Of a stretch of DNA of 64,000 bases, positions 63,883 through 64,000 are shown piece after piece. Numbering within the stretch: position 1 is the first letter of the stretch; every line of letters starts with the position of its first letter. Position numbers and translations under genes: made by a program. Under the pieces are notes generated by a model. That model ran no database searches. It worked only from the letters and a program-made list of their open reading frames with translations, and was not told where the DNA came from. This stretch comes from Psychrobium sp. MM17-31 (GTDB taxonomy: Bacteria > Pseudomonadota > Gammaproteobacteria > Enterobacterales > Psychrobiaceae). The stretch lies in the NCBI RefSeq assembly GCF_022347785.1, contig NZ_JAKRGA010000003.1, positions 744,001-808,000 of the forward strand, given 5' to 3'.

Positions 63883-64000
63883 ATGAATTATTTTGACTAC
63901 GCCATTATCGGCATCTATCTCTTTTTACTTATCTTCATGGGCTATAAACTGCGAGGGCAGTCGAGCAAAAACGACTATTTTCTCGGTGGCCGCAGTGTTG
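63883..64000 (+). CDS. Sodium:solute symporter (SSS family), N-terminal fragment
   Basis: The first 39 codons of a gene that runs out of the window. MNYFDYAIIGIYLFLLIFMG forms a first helix and S-S-K-N-D-Y-F-L-G-G-R-S-V is the classical SSS motif after it. It would import the sugar or glycoside across the inner membrane with sodium, matching the upstream receptor. AAGG lies about 10 bases before the ATG. Confidence 0.88.
   Translation, partial: MNYFDYAIIGIYLFLLIFMGYKLRGQSSKNDYFLGGRSV

Noticed and set aside
1-64000. CRISPR arrays, prophage or intact insertion sequences
   Set aside because: No regularly spaced direct repeats, phage structural genes or transposase genes were found when reading through the window.

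Overview
The window reads as a chromosome segment of a marine gammaproteobacterium of the Alteromonadales, most like Colwelliaceae (Thalassotalea/Colwellia type). This is inferred from the gene repertoire: FabV enoyl reductase, MSHA-type pilins, many c-di-GMP proteins, a TonB receptor paired with a sodium symporter, a secreted kexin-like protease, and moderate to low GC. No rRNA gene is present to settle the taxonomy. There is no CRISPR array and no intact insertion sequence or integrase gene.

Layout. 1-3.3 kb: end of lpxH, then the conserved bamE / rnfH-ratA / smpB-ssrA neighbourhood, with a pilin gene inserted between bamE and rnfH. 3.2-5.5 kb: a small AT-rich decayed island (lipoprotein, DUF2971 protein) inserted at the 3' end of ssrA; a degraded copy of the ssrA 3' end remains at 5500-5533. 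5.6-13 kb: endA, a second orphan pilin, an MltF-like lytic transglycosylase with two solute-binding domains, a small membrane protein, a soluble PAS-PAS chemoreceptor, then an AGCS symporter followed by an M20 amidohydrolase. 14-21 kb: a diguanylate cyclase, a TetR gene divergent from an ABC exporter with clear operators, a DMT permease, a Cache-type histidine kinase and tRNA-Ser(UGA). 21.5-31.5 kb: pdxH and recC-recB-recD with overlapping genes. 31.6-38.9 kb: a signalling operon (small ORF, giant hybrid kinase, CheR, REC-PAS-GGDEF-EAL). 38.9-42.4 kb: a DsbA-like lipoprotein, fabV and an aromatic aminotransferase. 42.4-45.2 kb: a structured leader, a kexin-like S8 protease and a small secreted partner. 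45.5-49.7 kb: an EAL protein with degenerate GGDEF, then aldehyde dehydrogenase, TetR and DUF1294. 49.7-56.1 kb: the fatty-acid cluster yceD-rpmF-plsX-fabH-fabD-fabG-acpP-fabF on the minus strand. 56.2-57.6 kb: a Maf pyrophosphatase and an unknown acidic protein. 57.6-64 kb: a sugar locus, with AGE-family isomerase, PfkB kinase and GH63-like hydrolase on the minus strand, divergent from a TonB receptor and the start of a sodium:solute symporter.

How the genes work together. The last locus makes a coherent pathway: outer-membrane uptake, sodium-driven import, release of a hexose (probably mannose) from a small glycoside such as mannosylglycerate, isomerisation to fructose and phosphorylation to fructose-6-phosphate. 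This is the strongest candidate for a little-described system here. The kexin-like protease lacks a propeptide and is translationally coupled to a small secreted protein, which recalls the Aeromonas ASP/ORF2 protease-chaperone pair. The signalling operon links a multi-sensor kinase to protein methylation and c-di-GMP turnover.

Start sites were moved from the longest possible ORF to a downstream ATG where a Shine-Dalgarno sequence or signal peptide supports it; each case is noted in its entry.
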